Of a DNA stretch of 64,000 nt, positions 54,154-62,936 are shown piece by piece (the stretch's first letter is position 1; each line of letters starts with the position of its first letter). A program made the position numbers and the translations under genes. Below the pieces are notes generated by a model, which was given only the letters and a program-made list of their open reading frames with translations, was not told the DNA's origin and did no database searches. Source of the DNA: Fontibacillus phaseoli (GTDB taxonomy: Bacteria > Bacillota > Bacilli > Paenibacillales > Paenibacillaceae); assembly GCF_003337355.1 (NCBI RefSeq), contig NZ_QPJW01000002.1, positions 477,537 to 541,536 of the forward strand, read 5' to 3'.

Positions 54154-54480
54154 TCACAAGTATCTTTTGATGGGAACCGAGTCTTCGTCCTGGCTGATGC
54201 GGTACCAAATGTGCAGATCATTAATCCGGCTGGCCAAATCCGCGATTTCGCCATTCAGATTGCAACTGGCTTCGAAGTCGTCCTCTTCATTCATCTTCTG
54301 CAACTTCCGCTCGATTTCCCGTTCCAGTTTCTTTACTTTAGTAGGGATGCGGCCGCGGGCATCCTCCCAGGTTTCGATGATGGCCAGACGTTCGCTGAGA
54401 TGGTAGTCCTCAAAAGGTTGTTCCAGGTGCGGAACATGAATATCCAGTCTTTCGTCGTAAATAAAGTACGAATGGTTCAT
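54154..54480 (-). CDS. Hypothetical coiled-coil protein (108 aa)
   Basis: About 108 residues. The N-terminal half is MNHSYFIYDERLDIHVPHLEQPFEDY. A charged helix (RIPTKVKKLEREIERKLQKMNEEDDFEASCNLNGEIADLASRIND) then forms a coiled coil. No membrane segment. The ATG at 54478-54480 has GGAGG 10 bases ahead. It is 92 bases upstream of ytpB on the same strand. The family is not recognised. Confidence 0.7.
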   Translation of the reverse strand: MNHSYFIYDERLDIHVPHLEQPFEDYHLSERLAIIETWEDARGRIPTKVKKLEREIERKLQKMNEEDDFEASCNLNGEIADLASRINDLHIWYRISQDEDSVPIKRYL

Positions 54481-54677
54481 TCTCAAAATGCCTCCAGCTA
54501 TAAAAATTTGCCGACATAAGCTTCAGTACAACTGCATGTATTGCGCAACAACCCTCCTGCCTCACATTATACACAGAAGGCGCGCAGTTTCTAAACTCTT
54601 TTTCCAAGGACTGTGCTATACTTAACGTTATCTGCTTACCGTGAAAATCTTCTTTGGAACGGAGCCTGCGAAATCGT

Positions 54678-55931
54678 ATGAAGTCTACTCCATCGGTCCG
54701 CCCTGAACTTCCTTGGCTGCGGGCCTTTACTTTTACCATATTCGGTACCAGCGTTCTTGTTTCTTCCTACTTTCCGCTTTTTTATGCCGGACTTGGCTTT
54801 TCCAACAGCCAGATCGGGCTTCTTTATGCGCTCGGTCCGATGATCTCCCTGGTTGCGAATCTCTTGTGGAGCGTAGCCAGCGACAAATACAGGACCATCA
54901 AAAAAATCATGCTCATCCTTCTGATCGGTCAGATGATTATGAGTGCCGTTTTGTCGGTTTCTACCAAGTTTTCGGTCATCATCCTGGTGATCACCATATT
55001 TTATTTTTTCTTTTACCCGGTATTCCCGCTATCGGACACGATAGCTATCAATGCTGCCAAGCGACATAAGAAGAACTTTATCACCGTGCGGATTTTCGGT
55101 TCCATCGGCTATGCATTTTATGCCCTGTTTATCGGCTACGTCCTCTCCCTGATCGGCTCCTCGCGGACGATGTGGGTAGCGATCGGCATTGCGGCTATCG
55201 CCCTGGCGATTACCCTGTTCATCAAAGACCAGGACAGCCCGGTCGCCAAGATGGACATGTCGGGAATCTGGGGGATATTGAAGCAAAAAGAGCTGCTCTG
55301 GTTTTTCGGTTGCGTCTTCTCCCTGGCCATCGCCGTGCGGATGAACGATGCCTTCCTTACCGTTACGCTGAATGACCTCGGCGCCACGGAAAAGATCATC
55401 GGCTGGGCTCAACTGGCTTCCTCGTTGTCGGAAATTCCGATTTTTCTCCTGCTCAGTCTGTATGGAGAAAAAATAAAGGAGCTGCCGTTGCTCGTCTTCG
55501 CCAGCCTGATGTTTGCCACCCGCTTCTTACTGGTCGGCGTCGCGGATTCAGCGTATAGCCTCATTGCCATTCAGCTCCTGCACAGTTTATCCTTTGGCGT
55601 GTTCTACGTCACCTCCATCCGGATGCTGACACGGCTCATTCCGGACCATTACCGGGCGACGGGCATGGCTTTATACACCATCGTCTGGTCGAGCGCCTCC
55701 GGCCTGCTCAGCGGCACGTTCGGCGGCGTCGTCTTCGAGCAGTTCGGACGCCACAACTTCTACCTCGTCGCCATGTCGTTCGCGCTCTTGGCCTGTCTCG
55801 GCTTTGCCAGCCGGTACTTCTACCCGGGACCGCGGCTGCGGGTACAGGCTGCAGATCGGGGAGGGGTTCAGCCGACCAAGGCCCAAACTGCTTCTTCCGC
55901 TTCAGCCGAGGAAGAGACGCTGTCGAATTAA
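54678..55931 (+). CDS. MFS-family transporter
   Basis: A 417-residue twelve-helix major facilitator. The first helix is LRAFTFTIFGTSVLVSSYFPLFYAGLGFSNSQIGLL, with the short cytosolic loop motif WSVASDKYRTIKK, and a second half begins after a central loop (DQDSPVAKMDMSGIWGILKQ). The subfamily resembles MFS_1-like/nucleoside-H+ symporter types. The substrate is unknown. The C-terminal tail is Ser/Glu-rich. The ATG at 54678 is preferred; the frame opens with a TTG eight codons earlier. Confidence 0.85.
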   Translation: MKSTPSVRPELPWLRAFTFTIFGTSVLVSSYFPLFYAGLGFSNSQIGLLYALGPMISLVANLLWSVASDKYRTIKKIMLILLIGQMIMSAVLSVSTKFSVIILVITIFYFFFYPVFPLSDTIAINAAKRHKKNFITVRIFGSIGYAFYALFIGYVLSLIGSSRTMWVAIGIAAIALAITLFIKDQDSPVAKMDMSGIWGILKQKELLWFFGCVFSLAIAVRMNDAFLTVTLNDLGATEKIIGWAQLASSLSEIPIFLLLSLYGEKIKELPLLVFASLMFATRFLLVGVADSAYSLIAIQLLHSLSFGVFYVTSIRMLTRLIPDHYRATGMALYTIVWSSASGLLSGTFGGVVFEQFGRHNFYLVAMSFALLACLGFASRYFYPGPRLRVQAADRGGVQPTKAQTASSASAEEETLSN

Positions 55932-55992
55932 TCCGCTTCTAACAGGCACTAATGACAGCCTGTTTGTCCGTTAAGCCTCAAAATCGAATAGA

Positions 55993-56044
55993 AGAGAGGC
56001 TGTCCAAGTCATCATGAATGATTGAGGACAGCCTCTCCTTTTTT
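55993..56044 (+). terminator. Intrinsic terminator of the MFS gene
   Basis: A perfect 12-bp stem GAGAGGCTGTCC/GGACAGCCTCTC with an inner TCAT/ATGA pair, then CTTTTTT. Confidence 0.92.
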
Positions 56045-56130
56045 AACTTATTGGCTATAAGTACGTCGTCCTAGCTGTTGTCGGCCGTATCTTCTCCTTC
56101 TTCGGAGCCGTCATCTCTCTGTTCGCCGTT

Positions 56131-57513
56131 TTACTTAGCTGCCTCATCTTTTACCGTTTTATCCAATACCGCCTGTCCTTCCTGCTCCATCGCCTGTAGC
56201 GCCTCTTCAATAGATTTCTGCTTCTCCTCGACCAATTTCAGCTCACGCTCGACGACCGTTTGGTATTGGGAGTGGAATTCTCCGGGAATTTTACTGTTGT
56301 CCATCGAACTTGTGCCATCCAAAATCGGTTTCAATTTATAAAATACGCCCAGGTTGACGCCGTCATATTCCTTCGAATATCCCGTACGGGACAAAAGTGA
56401 CAAAAGCCCGTTATTCAACGATTTCGATCTAATTTGGGCGAATTGTTCCCCGTTCACAAATTTCAGAAATTCCCATGCGGCATCCACATTCAGCGAGTTC
56501 GCCCGGATGGCAAACAGCTCATTAAAAGTAATATCCCGGGATTTATCAGGTTCGGCCGGATCGACCGGCCCCGCGACGATGCCGACTTGAAAAGGTTTGT
56601 AATCCTTGATCGTATTCTTGGCATCTTTTAAGTTGCTCAATAAATAAGATCTGCCGATTGTCATTGCCGAACGCCCCATCAAAAAAGCCTGACTTTGATA
56701 AAGATCTTCTAGCGTTCCGCTCTGGAACCCGCCATCCTTAGGATTATAAAATGTACCCGAATCGACTGCGTCCTTGGCCAGCTTATAGGCCTGCTTCCAG
56801 GAATCCGTATTCAGTGTGATTTTCATCGTATCTGTATTGATAACCTTTAAACCCTGGGTACCCGCGATGTCCGAAGCGAGATCCTCCATAGACATAGCGT
56901 TGCCGTTGCCAAATCCGTAGACTCGGGTCTTCTCGTCGCCAGCGGTCGGAAACTGTCTGGCCGTGTCGATGATTTCCTGCCACGTCATCCCGTCATGCGG
57001 CACTTTAACTCCGTATTTTGCAAAAAGATCCACATTATAGAAAAGGGCGCTTCCGTAAAATGAAGGAGCCAGGCCGTAAAGCTTGCCGTCGCCTTGCTGC
57101 TTAAGAATCTCGATTAATGCCGGATATATGCTCCGCATATCGTACTTGTCACGTTCAATCAAGGGATTGAGCTCCAGCAATTTACCCTCCGCAGCGAATT
57201 TTTCGTAATCGTCCATGCTCAACATAACAACATCCGGCTGTTTCTTCTCTATGAAGTCTGCAAACGCTTTGTTGTAATCCTGATTATCCTCTGTGTAAAT
57301 ACTACTCGTGCTAATCACTTCAATATCTATATTGGGGAATTGCATCGCAAACAAATCTCCGTATTGGGTGAAGAAATATGCTTCTTCGTCCACATACATG
57401 ATTTTGAGACTGGAGCGCTTCTCCGCTACCTTGTCAGAAGCACTGGAGCATCCCGCAAACACGACGCCGCATAAGATAACCAGTAAAGCGCGATATACTA
57501 ATTTACTTCTCAT
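56131..57513 (-). CDS. Extracellular solute-binding lipoprotein
   Basis: A 460-residue family-1-type substrate-binding protein. The lipobox VFAGC puts the lipid Cys at 22 after a basic signal. Typical elements include IMYVDEEAYFFTQYGDLFA and GKLYGLAPSFYGSALFYNVDLFAKYG, the sugar-type SBP pattern, and the C terminus is an unusual charged coiled coil (ERELKLVEEKQKSIEEALQAMEQEG). No ABC permease is encoded nearby, so it is an orphan SBP; it could serve a distant transporter or sensor. The ATG at 57511-57513 follows GGGAGG. Its base composition is like the rest of the chromosome, unlike the genes just upstream. Confidence 0.85.
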   Translation of the reverse strand: MRSKLVYRALLVILCGVVFAGCSSASDKVAEKRSSLKIMYVDEEAYFFTQYGDLFAMQFPNIDIEVISTSSIYTEDNQDYNKAFADFIEKKQPDVVMLSMDDYEKFAAEGKLLELNPLIERDKYDMRSIYPALIEILKQQGDGKLYGLAPSFYGSALFYNVDLFAKYGVKVPHDGMTWQEIIDTARQFPTAGDEKTRVYGFGNGNAMSMEDLASDIAGTQGLKVINTDTMKITLNTDSWKQAYKLAKDAVDSGTFYNPKDGGFQSGTLEDLYQSQAFLMGRSAMTIGRSYLLSNLKDAKNTIKDYKPFQVGIVAGPVDPAEPDKSRDITFNELFAIRANSLNVDAAWEFLKFVNGEQFAQIRSKSLNNGLLSLLSRTGYSKEYDGVNLGVFYKLKPILDGTSSMDNSKIPGEFHSQYQTVVERELKLVEEKQKSIEEALQAMEQEGQAVLDKTVKDEAAK

Positions 57514-57632
57514 GATAACCTCCCAAATGACAATCTTAATTTTTGTTATCCAAATACATAACGTCAAAGCGGAAAAAATGGTTACCTTAATTTAGGAGAA
57601 GCAACCAACTACTACATGAAATTTCTGCTTAA

Positions 57633-58922
57633 CTATTCACCCATAGCCAATGAAGAATCCTGGCCATTTCCTTGGAAAATTAAAATTAAGCAATCTTTAT
57701 ATCTAATTAGCTGTTGCGCTAAGATTCTTATATCTACATAAAAAAGATTTTCAATCACCTTAATATATCTCAGTATTCTTTGTTCATATGAAATTAAAGG
57801 ATTATCTTCTAAAATAAAATGATCTATGCTTTCCTCCATCAAGTTTGACAAACCCAGATCACTCAGGTAAGCCTTTGAAATAAAATATTCCAAATACTCT
57901 TGTTTAGTTTCCTCAAAATAGAATTTCAAAAACAATGAATCCTTTTGAATATGATCAAATACCCTTTCAATCACATCGATAATTTTTTCATGCAAGTCCG
58001 AACAGTATACAATTTGTATCCTCAAGAACCGGTAACAATTCATAAAGTCGACGAAAGTTGAGGAAATAAAGGAAACCTCTAAACTGGACTCTTGTAATGC
58101 ATGAACACATGCTTTTTCAATTAATATCGCTAAAATATTATTACAAACTTCGTTCTTTATATTTTTTTCACCGGATATCATACAACTAATGTACATTTCT
58201 ATGTGATTTACTCCCCAGGAAGTAAATACTTTTTTAATTGCTCCTGCTTCTAAATTAAGTTGAAAGCATCTATTTATATTATTTGATTCCGCGTTACTTG
58301 GGCGAGAAAAGCTGCCAAACTCGGTTTCAATAAATTTAATAACTTCATCTGTTATGATGTCACCTGCAATATTTACAGCCATTCTATCGGGAGTGTACCA
58401 TTTTTCGTGAAAAGCTTTAATTTGTTTAAAACTAAGATTTTCTATAATTTCTTCGTCACCCATAGGTATTCGTGTTTTGTAAAACGAATGTTCAAACACT
58501 ATTTTGAATACTTTGCTTTTTCTGCCTTCATTATTAGTAATCACTTCTTTAAGTACATCCTGTTTAATTTCATCTAATGCCTCTATTTTTAGATAGTTTC
58601 CTAATGCGATTTGTTTCAAAATGAATAATCCGTGCCTAATGGCCTCGATACTTTTTGGACATTTTATTACATATACCGTTCGATCAAAATCCGTTAGTCC
58701 AATACTATTATATTGAACATCATCTGCATAATATCCATATTTATCGAAGACCATGCTCATATGTTCTACTACATGGGCAAGTCCATTTTCCGAATCCGGT
58801 TCATGAAGTGACCCTACTTTTAAAGCCAGACTTAACATTACTTCATCCTTTTCAATGTCGGTCTCCCGGACACAATAAGCAAGTCCATTAGGAAGAGTGC
58901 TTTCGCTAATGCGATCCTTCAT
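57633..58922 (-). CDS. M16-family zinc peptidase of the RiPP cluster
   Basis: A 429-residue single M16-type protein. The inverted zinc motif HVVEH is at 50-54 in NGLAHVVEHMSM, and the likely third ligand is Glu126 in DVLKEVI. Segments FKQIKAFHEKWYTPDRMAVNIAGDI follow the family pattern for the end of the first domain, and a degenerate second domain follows. M16 peptidases remove leader peptides in several radical SAM peptide pathways (PqqF-like role). The ATG at 58920-58922 has GGGGG 9 bases ahead. It overlaps the 3' end of the ABC transporter gene by 17 bases. AT-rich DNA. Confidence 0.85.
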   Translation of the reverse strand: MKDRISESTLPNGLAYCVRETDIEKDEVMLSLALKVGSLHEPDSENGLAHVVEHMSMVFDKYGYYADDVQYNSIGLTDFDRTVYVIKCPKSIEAIRHGLFILKQIALGNYLKIEALDEIKQDVLKEVITNNEGRKSKVFKIVFEHSFYKTRIPMGDEEIIENLSFKQIKAFHEKWYTPDRMAVNIAGDIITDEVIKFIETEFGSFSRPSNAESNNINRCFQLNLEAGAIKKVFTSWGVNHIEMYISCMISGEKNIKNEVCNNILAILIEKACVHALQESSLEVSFISSTFVDFMNCYRFLRIQIVYCSDLHEKIIDVIERVFDHIQKDSLFLKFYFEETKQEYLEYFISKAYLSDLGLSNLMEESIDHFILEDNPLISYEQRILRYIKVIENLFYVDIRILAQQLIRYKDCLILIFQGNGQDSSLAMGE

Positions 58923-60738
58923 TAACAAGTTCCCCCTTCATGTACATGTCTGACTGCATTTTATACAATCTTGCGTATTCACCATTGTATCTAAGTAAAG
59001 TATCATGATTTCCACTTTCAAGTACCTGTCCATCTTTTAGAACCAATATTTCGTCTACCAAACGAATGGTGGAAAGCCGATGCGTAATGAGGATGGTCGT
59101 TTTATCAAACATTAAATCCTTGAATTTGGTAAACAACTCAAACTCAGCTTCGGCATCAAGCGAAGCGGTCGGCTCATCCAAAATGAGAATACTGGAGTCG
59201 GACATAAATGCCCGGCTAATGGCAAGCCTCTGCCACTGACCAAGTGATAATTGGGTCGCTTCGGACCATTCCTTGTTCAGCATGGTTGCATACTTTAAGG
59301 GAAGTTCTTCAATAAAACGATCTGCGCCCGATTGTTCCGCCGCTTTTTTTACTTTTGAAAAATTATTTAAATCTTCAATTGCACCAAGTGCTATATTTTT
59401 TTCGATATTGAAGGGGTACTTGATAAAATCCTGGAATACAGCCCCGATATGTTTATAATATTGCTCTAGATCAATATCATTTATGTTAATATCATCCATC
59501 AAAATATTACCTGAAGTAGGTTTATACAACCTTAGAAGCAATTTAACCAGCGTTGTTTTGCCGGAGCCGTTCAAACCTACAAACGAATAGCTTTTCTTAG
59601 CTGAAAGAATAAAACTAATGTTCTTAAGCACAAACTCTTCTCTGCCCGGATATTTAAAATAAACGTTTTGAAATTCGATTTTCTCAAAATCGGCAGGGTA
59701 AGGTGTACTAGTTGCTTCTTGATTTGGAATTTCCCTCTCTAACAATGAAAAGAGATTTTGAATATAGAGAGCATCGTCGTAAAAAGAAGAGATGGAGCTT
59801 AAAACATTTTGTATCGAATTCTGAAAATTCGATAAGGTACTAATAAATAAGGTCAGGTCTCCCAAAGTTAAATTTCTGGAAACCACTTTAACGAGAATAT
59901 ATATTTGAAAACTATACGAAACGATATTTTCCAATAAACTGGCCATACTGTTTTGTGAGGAGAATTTCTTCCTTATTTTTTTATCTTCATTCAAAAAAGT
60001 ATTAAAGTCATTGATGATCATGGTTTTAAAATAGGAATTCAACCGGTTTACTTTGACTTCTTTAATATTCTCATAAGTGATAACGACTGATTTGAGATAA
60101 TTGATAAATCTTAACCTTTCAAAACGTTTCGTGAAAATGTCAAACAGTTTTGAGGACATCTTAATGTTAATGACGAGTGAAGGCAGACATGCAAAGAAGC
60201 TGATTAAGAGAATGAGCGGACCGAAATTCAAAAAAATCACGATAGCCCCGGACATTGATGAAAAATTTTGCAACGCAAGGATCAGGGTTCTAAGGAGATT
60301 CATGGAATGCTGTGTAGATTCATTATTCACTTTTTGAATGCAATCATATATTTCGGCATTGTCGAAATCGGCCATTTCCATCCGCTCAATTTGGTCAAGG
60401 GTCAATTCTGTTATATGCTTGTTCATATAGTCGACTTGGTTAGACTCAAAATACCGACATAAGTTATGCATTATGTCGTTGAATTGCGTGTACAAAAGAT
60501 GAATCAATATCCACAAAATCGGTTTGGACAGATCCTTACTGGCGAAAGCCTCAACGACGCTGTCAATAAAGAACTTCCATATGATCGTGGTAATCGGAAG
60601 GGACAACCCGGCCAATAAATTGAAAAATAACAATAAAACTAAAGTATGTTTCGAACTTTTCCAAAGCAAAGCAAAAATTTTCGCCAACATTCTAATGTAG
60701 TCTTGTAGAGTAGCTAATTTTTCGTGCAGTGCTTTCAT
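58906..60738 (-). CDS. ABC exporter, fused membrane and ATPase domains
   Basis: A 610-residue half-transporter. About six membrane helices occupy residues 30-330. The ATPase follows, with Walker A GLNGSGKTT at 388-396, signature LSLGQWQR, Walker B ILILDEP and H-loop ITHR. No C39 peptidase domain is at the N terminus, so leader removal must be done by another enzyme, likely the M16 protein encoded next. It should export the modified peptide and work as a dimer. Starts at ATG behind GGGAGAC. A terminator-like hairpin separates it from the upstream precursor gene. Confidence 0.88.
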   Translation of the reverse strand: MKALHEKLATLQDYIRMLAKIFALLWKSSKHTLVLLLFFNLLAGLSLPITTIIWKFFIDSVVEAFASKDLSKPILWILIHLLYTQFNDIMHNLCRYFESNQVDYMNKHITELTLDQIERMEMADFDNAEIYDCIQKVNNESTQHSMNLLRTLILALQNFSSMSGAIVIFLNFGPLILLISFFACLPSLVINIKMSSKLFDIFTKRFERLRFINYLKSVVITYENIKEVKVNRLNSYFKTMIINDFNTFLNEDKKIRKKFSSQNSMASLLENIVSYSFQIYILVKVVSRNLTLGDLTLFISTLSNFQNSIQNVLSSISSFYDDALYIQNLFSLLEREIPNQEATSTPYPADFEKIEFQNVYFKYPGREEFVLKNISFILSAKKSYSFVGLNGSGKTTLVKLLLRLYKPTSGNILMDDININDIDLEQYYKHIGAVFQDFIKYPFNIEKNIALGAIEDLNNFSKVKKAAEQSGADRFIEELPLKYATMLNKEWSEATQLSLGQWQRLAISRAFMSDSSILILDEPTASLDAEAEFELFTKFKDLMFDKTTILITHRLSTIRLVDEILVLKDGQVLESGNHDTLLRYNGEYARLYKMQSDMYMKGELVNEGSH

Positions 60739-60767
60739 ATAAAGTCTCCCATTATAGAAAGGTATGA

Positions 60768-60802
60768 AAACAGGGCCCTATCCAAAAATAGCGGCCCTGT
60801 TT
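60768..60802 (-). terminator. Intergenic terminator hairpin between precursor and ABC gene
   Basis: A perfect 10-bp stem AAACAGGGCC/GGCCCTGTTT, followed by a short T stretch (GTTTTC). It likely stops most transcripts after the precursor gene and lets a fraction read into the transporter and protease genes. Confidence 0.75.
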
Positions 60803-60826
60803 CAATTGAGTTAAATAGTTTAACAA

Positions 60827-61033
60827 CTAATGAATATATGCCTGTGAATGATTCGCCACTTTATTCTTGCTATCTCCAGCGCAATAGCAACCACATGGAT
60901 TCGCGCTGGATTTGGCTTCTTTTTGTGCCACTTTAGCATTACCGGAACAAATACAGCCATCCATTGGATGTACGCCATAATATGCTTGTGTATCCATCTT
61001 GGTTGTTCTACCTACGGGATGAATCAGTTTCAT
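60827..61033 (-). CDS. Cys-rich RiPP precursor peptide (68 aa)
   Basis: A 68-residue peptide. The leader-like N terminus is MKLIHPVGRTTKMDTQAYYG. The Cys-rich part holds five Cys (27, 29, 47, 49, 51) in C-x-C pairs, and two halves repeat the pattern GC-[IY]-C-[SA]-G-[ND]-[AS]-K...VA. The MKxI...QAY leader recalls the precursors of Cys-rich peptide radical SAM systems of the CcpM / CLI_3235 type, a resemblance from memory only. The ATG at 61031-61033 has AAGGAG 9 bases ahead; a longer frame from 61093 lacks a site. It lies between the radical SAM gene and the ABC exporter. The modification (thioether, for example sactipeptide or ranthipeptide) is inferred. Confidence 0.8.
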   Translation of the reverse strand: MKLIHPVGRTTKMDTQAYYGVHPMDGCICSGNAKVAQKEAKSSANPCGCYCAGDSKNKVANHSQAYIH

Positions 61034-61067
61034 ACTAAACATCTCCTTAAGAATAGATTTATAGAAG

Positions 61068-61103
61068 TAACATTCCGTATGGCCCGGGATCATAAGAATG
61101 TTA
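61068..61103. repeat. Inverted repeat before the precursor gene
   Basis: TAACATTC at 61068-61075 and GAATGTTA at 61096-61103, an 8-bp perfect stem with a 20-base loop in the 96-base gap between the radical SAM stop and the precursor start. Possibly an RNA processing or stability hairpin. Confidence 0.4.
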
Positions 61104-61129
61104 TAACTACCGCATACCGCAGCTCCTCA

Positions 61130-62683
61130 TTACGAGATGATAAGTTCATTGAAATATTCTACTTTTTCAGGAGCATCCTCAATTAGTTGATGGTATCTTT
61201 GCAAGTTAAATTTAGTGATAGTCTTCTCTATGTTACAGGTTCCCATTTTCTTATATTCATCCAGCCCATCAGCTTGATAGCACTGAGCAAAACAAATTCC
61301 GCATAAGCGTACCGCCCAACAATTCGAGCAGTGCTTAATTGATTTGTCAGTATACTCTTCAACGTAACTACGATAAACCGCCTCTGTATCTATTCCATGT
61401 TCAACATCACCAATGAAAGGTGAACTAGACATTCTTTCGCATACTTTAAATTTTCCATCAGTAGTAACATATAGTCTTCTCTGGCCGGGAATACAACATC
61501 CGTTCATACGGATACCCAGTGTAGGCTCGTCCGTTATTACTCTATTGTGAATACGCAGCAACTCGGTTTGACTAATGTCTCGAGCCATCCCCTTTATTTC
61601 GTCATCTTTATCTATTGTTGTAAAAGCCCAAGCTCCTATAGGATCAGCGAGTTCTTCATTAGCGCTAAACTCTTCGAGACTCATCTCTTTTCTGACAACC
61701 CCCAGTTGTTCCCAGTCGATATCCCCTTGATCCACGTATGAACAATTGATGTTGGTGTCCGGGGGTAACCAATCCAATGATTTAAAGAAATCGTTCAGTT
61801 CATCAATTTTTTCCAAACTATAAGGAGGACAAACGACGGAATTTATACCTAAAGAGTGATTGGGTTTATCTTGAAAAGCATTCACCAATTTTCTTAGGCC
61901 TTTGATAGCCCTGTTAAAGCTCCCGCTGCCATCTACAGTCACACGGTAATAATCTTGAATATTTTCCGGACCGTCCAAACTGCATAAGACCGAACAATTA
62001 TCCAAGGAAGCCAGATATTCTACGATCTCATCGTTAACAAGCGTTAAATTCGTTGTAAAAGAGACCGATATATTAACATTGCTCATGATGGCCTTGCTGT
62101 ATTCAATGCACTTCCTCATTAAATCAAAATTTATTAGCGGTTCTCCACCATAGAAGGTCAAAGCCAAATTTTCACCTACATTATGAGAAATATAATCAAA
62201 CGCTTTCTTGGCTGTTTCCCAATCCATATCTTTCTTTGAAAAATTTCTAAATCCAACATTTTCATCTTGGTAAATACAGTATTTGCATCTTAAATTACAC
62301 TTTTCAGTCAATTCCAAAATAACTTGTTCTATTCCTGTACTAATGAAATCTAATAATTCTGATTTCTTTGGGGTAATGAATTCTTGGAAAGACGGTGCCT
62401 GGAGAATTCTCTCATGCTCAACTAGTGTCAAAATTGTATTCAAAGCGCTTTCAATCTCAGGATCAGGGAAATTCAACCGGGCAATGGCGGCGGGGTCTGA
62501 ACTTGCTAATAAGCTTTCCAAGATTGCCGATTCTACGACATCACATAGAAACACTTTTCCTGTTCCCGTGTCGTAAAAATATTTATTATTTTTTGTCTCG
62601 AATACCGTCCCCAAACTCCCCCAATTTGACTTATGCAAGTTACCTAAAATTGAGATTTTCTTTTCAACAGTTGGACTCACCAT
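61130..62683 (-). CDS. Radical SAM/SPASM peptide maturase
   Basis: A 517-residue enzyme. The N-terminal 110 residues form a putative peptide-binding region (KYFYDTGTGKVFLCDV). The radical SAM cluster ligands are C129, C133 and C136 in EKCNLRCKYCIYQ, followed by LTFYGGEPL. The C-terminal SPASM part has many Cys (MNGCCIPGQ, KVCERM, HCSNCWAVRLCGICFAQC, GTCNIEK), enough for two auxiliary iron-sulfur clusters. It should install carbon-sulfur or similar cross-links on the Cys-rich peptide encoded next. AAGGGGG lies 9 bases before the ATG. It is the first gene of the cluster, 120 bases after a predicted promoter. Confidence 0.88.
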   Translation of the reverse strand: MVSPTVEKKISILGNLHKSNWGSLGTVFETKNNKYFYDTGTGKVFLCDVVESAILESLLASSDPAAIARLNFPDPEIESALNTILTLVEHERILQAPSFQEFITPKKSELLDFISTGIEQVILELTEKCNLRCKYCIYQDENVGFRNFSKKDMDWETAKKAFDYISHNVGENLALTFYGGEPLINFDLMRKCIEYSKAIMSNVNISVSFTTNLTLVNDEIVEYLASLDNCSVLCSLDGPENIQDYYRVTVDGSGSFNRAIKGLRKLVNAFQDKPNHSLGINSVVCPPYSLEKIDELNDFFKSLDWLPPDTNINCSYVDQGDIDWEQLGVVRKEMSLEEFSANEELADPIGAWAFTTIDKDDEIKGMARDISQTELLRIHNRVITDEPTLGIRMNGCCIPGQRRLYVTTDGKFKVCERMSSSPFIGDVEHGIDTEAVYRSYVEEYTDKSIKHCSNCWAVRLCGICFAQCYQADGLDEYKKMGTCNIEKTITKFNLQRYHQLIEDAPEKVEYFNELIIS

Positions 62684-62810
62684 GGATTAATACCCCCTTA
62701 AAAAGTCAAATTTCGAATGCTCAAATTGAAAAGCAGATGCTAATTAACTGTCTTTAAGATTGCGAATAATTTCACAAATTAGTGTAATATATTTCCTTAT
62801 TTATAAATCT

Positions 62811-62839
62811 ATGATAACTCTTATTCCTTATTTTGTAAA
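62811..62839 (-). promoter_or_regulatory. Sigma-A-type promoter of the RiPP cluster
   Basis: On the minus strand TTTACA (62834-62839), a 17-base spacer, then TATCAT (62811-62816). The start would be near 62804, leaving a leader of about 120 bases before the radical SAM gene. Confidence 0.55.
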
Positions 62840-62888
62840 CAATAAATAAATATATAAAATACTTCTAAATATATCTAAATTTTCAAAG

Positions 62889-62918
62889 AAAAATGGCCAA
62901 CTTCATTCCATTGGCCTA
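62889..62918 (-). terminator. Intrinsic terminator of the VanZ gene
   Basis: On the minus strand TAGGCCAA, a 10-base loop, TTGGCCA, then TTTTTC. It separates the VanZ gene from the RiPP cluster promoter. Confidence 0.7.
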
Positions 62919-62936
62919 ATTAAATAAATTATTAAT

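Noticed and set aside
60848..61186. 112-codon plus-strand frame over the precursor gene
   Set aside because: Lies opposite the precursor and the end of the radical SAM gene, has no ribosome site, and does not fit the strand of the cluster.
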